Below, piece after piece: positions 62,301 through 64,000 of a stretch of 64,000 nt of DNA. The stretch lies in assembly GCA_950106755.1 (NCBI GenBank), contig OX467086.1:21966001-22030000 (forward strand). The letters are read 5' to 3'. This DNA comes from Climacium dendroides (Eukaryota; Streptophyta; Bryopsida; Hypnales; Climaciaceae). The notes beneath the pieces are model-generated. The model was not told the origin of the DNA and did not search any database. It worked only from the letters and a program-made list of their open reading frames with translations. Numbering within the stretch: the stretch's first letter is position 1; every line of letters starts with the position of its first letter. The position numbers were made by a program, and so were the translations under genes.

Positions 62301-64000
62301 CATGAAGTATACTCGAAACTAGGGGCACGCATGCACCGCCTGGCCATCGCTGGTTGGGAGCTTCGTGTTCGTCTGAAAGAGCTTCAGACAGCCAATGGGG
62401 CATGGCGTGTGGTGGTTGCGAACCCAACTGGCCATACTTGCACTGTCCAGGTTCGTGATCTTTACTTGTCTTTTTTTGAGTTAAGTTAGGGAATTGAGTG
62501 TGTCTTCTATTATTAGAGTCACTAATTTTTATTTATTTTTGATCTTTTACTCATTTTCAAGAGGATTTGAGCGTAATAAGTGTGGTTTGGGTACCATTTA
62601 AATAAGTTATGAATTTCGGAATTTTTTTCATATGATGAGTAAAATCGTGGATATGCTTTGACTCTTCAGCTGCTAAGCATTGCCATAGTCATTAGATGTT
62701 CTATGTGCACTTGTGATTTACATGTGCTCAACTTCAGGCCTATTGTAGTCCTACTCATGGCAATGGGGAATTCATCTTACCTCATTTAGCATTTTATTAA
62801 TCTCAGTTTTAGAGCTTTCTGAACATTGTGACAATTCTTCCACTATGCAGGTGTATAGAGAAGCTCAAGACAAGGGTACAGGTAAGGTGGTATACTGCTC
62901 GCCTTTCGCTTCTGTGCATGGGCCGTTGCATGGAGTGCCGCTCTCGACGCAGTACAAATCCTTGGATGCCATTGATCAGAAACGGCTTGTAGCCAGGCGT
63001 CAAAACACCACTTACTGCTATGACTTCCCCTTGGTATGTCAACTTACCTTACTCTTGAGGTTGCAAAATAACCATATTCCGTGTTCTGAACAGAAATGCA
63101 TATATAGGTATCAAATCACATGACAGTTCTTGAGGAGTTTTCGAAACACAGTGAACAGTGAGCCAAGATAAAAAGAGTCTAGCTTCTTTTTGCGCTCCGT
63201 CTTGAGCTCATGTCGTTTTTACAATTGCAGGCATCGCTCACATTAGAATTATTTGTATCTTTTCCATCCAGTCCTAGTTGGTATGTTCGCAAGTGGACTT
63301 ATCTAACAGTGACTGAAATTGAATATTCTACTACAAAAGCCAGCTAGTTCTTCAGTTTTATTAATGCTCCGGATTCCAATTGTGCTACAATGAATATTAC
63401 GTAACTGGAGCTTACCAAGTTTGTGCTTACTTTTCTCCACAGGTATTCGAGACGGTGCTTCGCCAATGCTGGGCAGATGCATCTCCACAAACCTCAAACC
63501 CTCGAGGATCCTCACCAATCTTCAAAGCAACTGAGCTTGTGCTTGCAGATACAAACGGCAGCTGGGACACAGCTCTGGTGGAATCCGACCGTCCCGTTTC
63601 CAGCAACAACGTCGGCATGGTAGGCTGGTTGCTTCACATGCGCACCCCAGAGTTTCCCAACGGACGCAAAGTCTTAATAGTCTCCAACGACGTCACCTTC
63701 AGCGCAGGCTCCTTTGGTCCCAAGGAAGACGTCTTCTTCAAGTCCATGACCGACTTAGCTTGTCGTGAAAAGTTGCCCTTGATCTACCTCGCAGCCAACT
63801 CCGGAGCTCGCATCGGAGTCGCTGAGGAAGTCCGTTCCTGTTTCAACATTGGCTGGTCGGAAGACTCCTCTCCTGACCGTGGCTTTAAGTACCTGTACTT
63901 GAAACCCAAGGATTACCACCGCCTTTCCTCTTCTGTAGTTGCACATGAGCTCAAGCTTGACACTGGCGAGGTCAGATGGATTATTGAGGATGTGATTGGG
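48856..64000 (+). CDS. ACC1: Acetyl-CoA carboxylase, homomeric cytosolic type (5' 29 exons; runs off the window)
   Basis: This enzyme carboxylates acetyl-CoA to malonyl-CoA using ATP, bicarbonate and biotin. In the plant cytosol malonyl-CoA feeds fatty-acid elongation and flavonoid synthesis. Twenty-nine exons give about 1,707 codons in phase with no stop. The biotin carboxylase domain spans about residues 20-560: Ile-Ala-Asn-Asn-Gly-Met-Ala near the start, the ATP-grasp Gly-Gly-Gly-Gly-Lys-Gly loop in exon 3, and Glu-Leu-Asn-Pro-Arg-Leu-Gln then Val-Glu-His-Pro-Val-Thr-Glu across exons 5 and 6. The biotin carrier motif Glu-Val-Met-Lys-Met lies in exon 16, with the biotinylated Lys at codon 698 (55,519-55,521). 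A long central region follows, and the carboxyltransferase domain starts in exons 28-29 (Ala-Ala-Asn-Ser-Gly-Ala-Arg). Family members have about 2,250 residues, so about 500 are missing. The first residues show no plastid transit peptide, which favours the cytosolic form. The ATG at 48,856 is the first in frame with the conserved N-terminus. Confidence 0.97.
56469..64000 (+). other. Exon map of the carboxylase, exons 18 to 29
   Basis: Exons: 56469-56579, 56896-56988, 57098-57274, 57614-57691, 57805-57927, 58541-58810, 59729-60120, 60620-60857, 61368-61696, 62237-62450, 62851-63033, 63443-64000 (cut by the window). Joins after exons 24 and 26 are phase 2; the rest are phase 0. Introns 22 and 23 (about 610 and 920 bp) are among the longest. 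Exon 29 is open for 186 codons to the last base. Confidence 0.88.

Noticed and set aside
1..64000. CRISPR arrays, bacterial operons, tRNA or rRNA genes
   Set aside because: The repeats seen have no regular unique spacers. Genes have GT-AG introns, and no tRNA cloverleaf or rRNA segment was recognised on reading. A tRNA covariance-model search would be decisive.

Overview
This window looks like a repeat-rich land-plant nuclear genome. Genes are split by short GT-AG introns, intergenic DNA is long and AT-rich, a plant-type CACTA transposon is present, and the right quarter carries a multi-exon homomeric acetyl-CoA carboxylase. I cannot fix the lineage from sequence alone. Nothing looks bacterial or organellar.

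Layout. From 1 to about 32.4 kb there is no intact host gene that I can support. This stretch holds AT-rich DNA, simple repeats, decayed retroelement-like sequence (about 7.8-9.1 kb and 12.86-15.4 kb), and a compact virus-like patch at 9.8-11.85 kb. The patch has two damaged minus-strand reading frames beside a truncated plus-strand XPG/FEN-like nuclease domain. There is also a 298-bp near-perfect hairpin (16.0-16.3 kb), a foldback or MITE-like element (22.95-23.40 kb) and a 179-bp tandem repeat (23.7-24.35 kb).

From 32,409 to 46,023 lies one complete 13.6-kb CACTA (En/Spm-type) DNA transposon. It starts and ends with the same 12-nt inverted repeat CACTATAAGAAA and is flanked by the 3-bp target duplication AAG. 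It carries two divergent genes. A TNP2-family transposase runs on the minus strand (39,289 to 34,636; four exons, one in-frame stop). A TNPA-like accessory gene runs on the plus strand (40,969 to 44,917; about six exons, two apparent frame shifts). Between them is a GC-richer region that probably contains both promoters. The arms and introns hold several tandem arrays (113-bp purine-rich, 181-bp, 67-bp, 20-bp, 15-bp) and many ACGTCA-type motifs, which are candidate transposase-binding sites.

From 48,856 to the window end runs the first 29 exons (about 1,707 codons) of a cytosolic-type homomeric acetyl-CoA carboxylase (biotin carboxylase, biotin carrier, central region, start of carboxyltransferase). 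It is open and well conserved throughout and continues past 64,000. The transposon ends 2.8 kb upstream of its start codon.

The strongest calls are the carboxylase and the CACTA element with its two genes. The virus-like patch is the most speculative and possibly the most unusual part.
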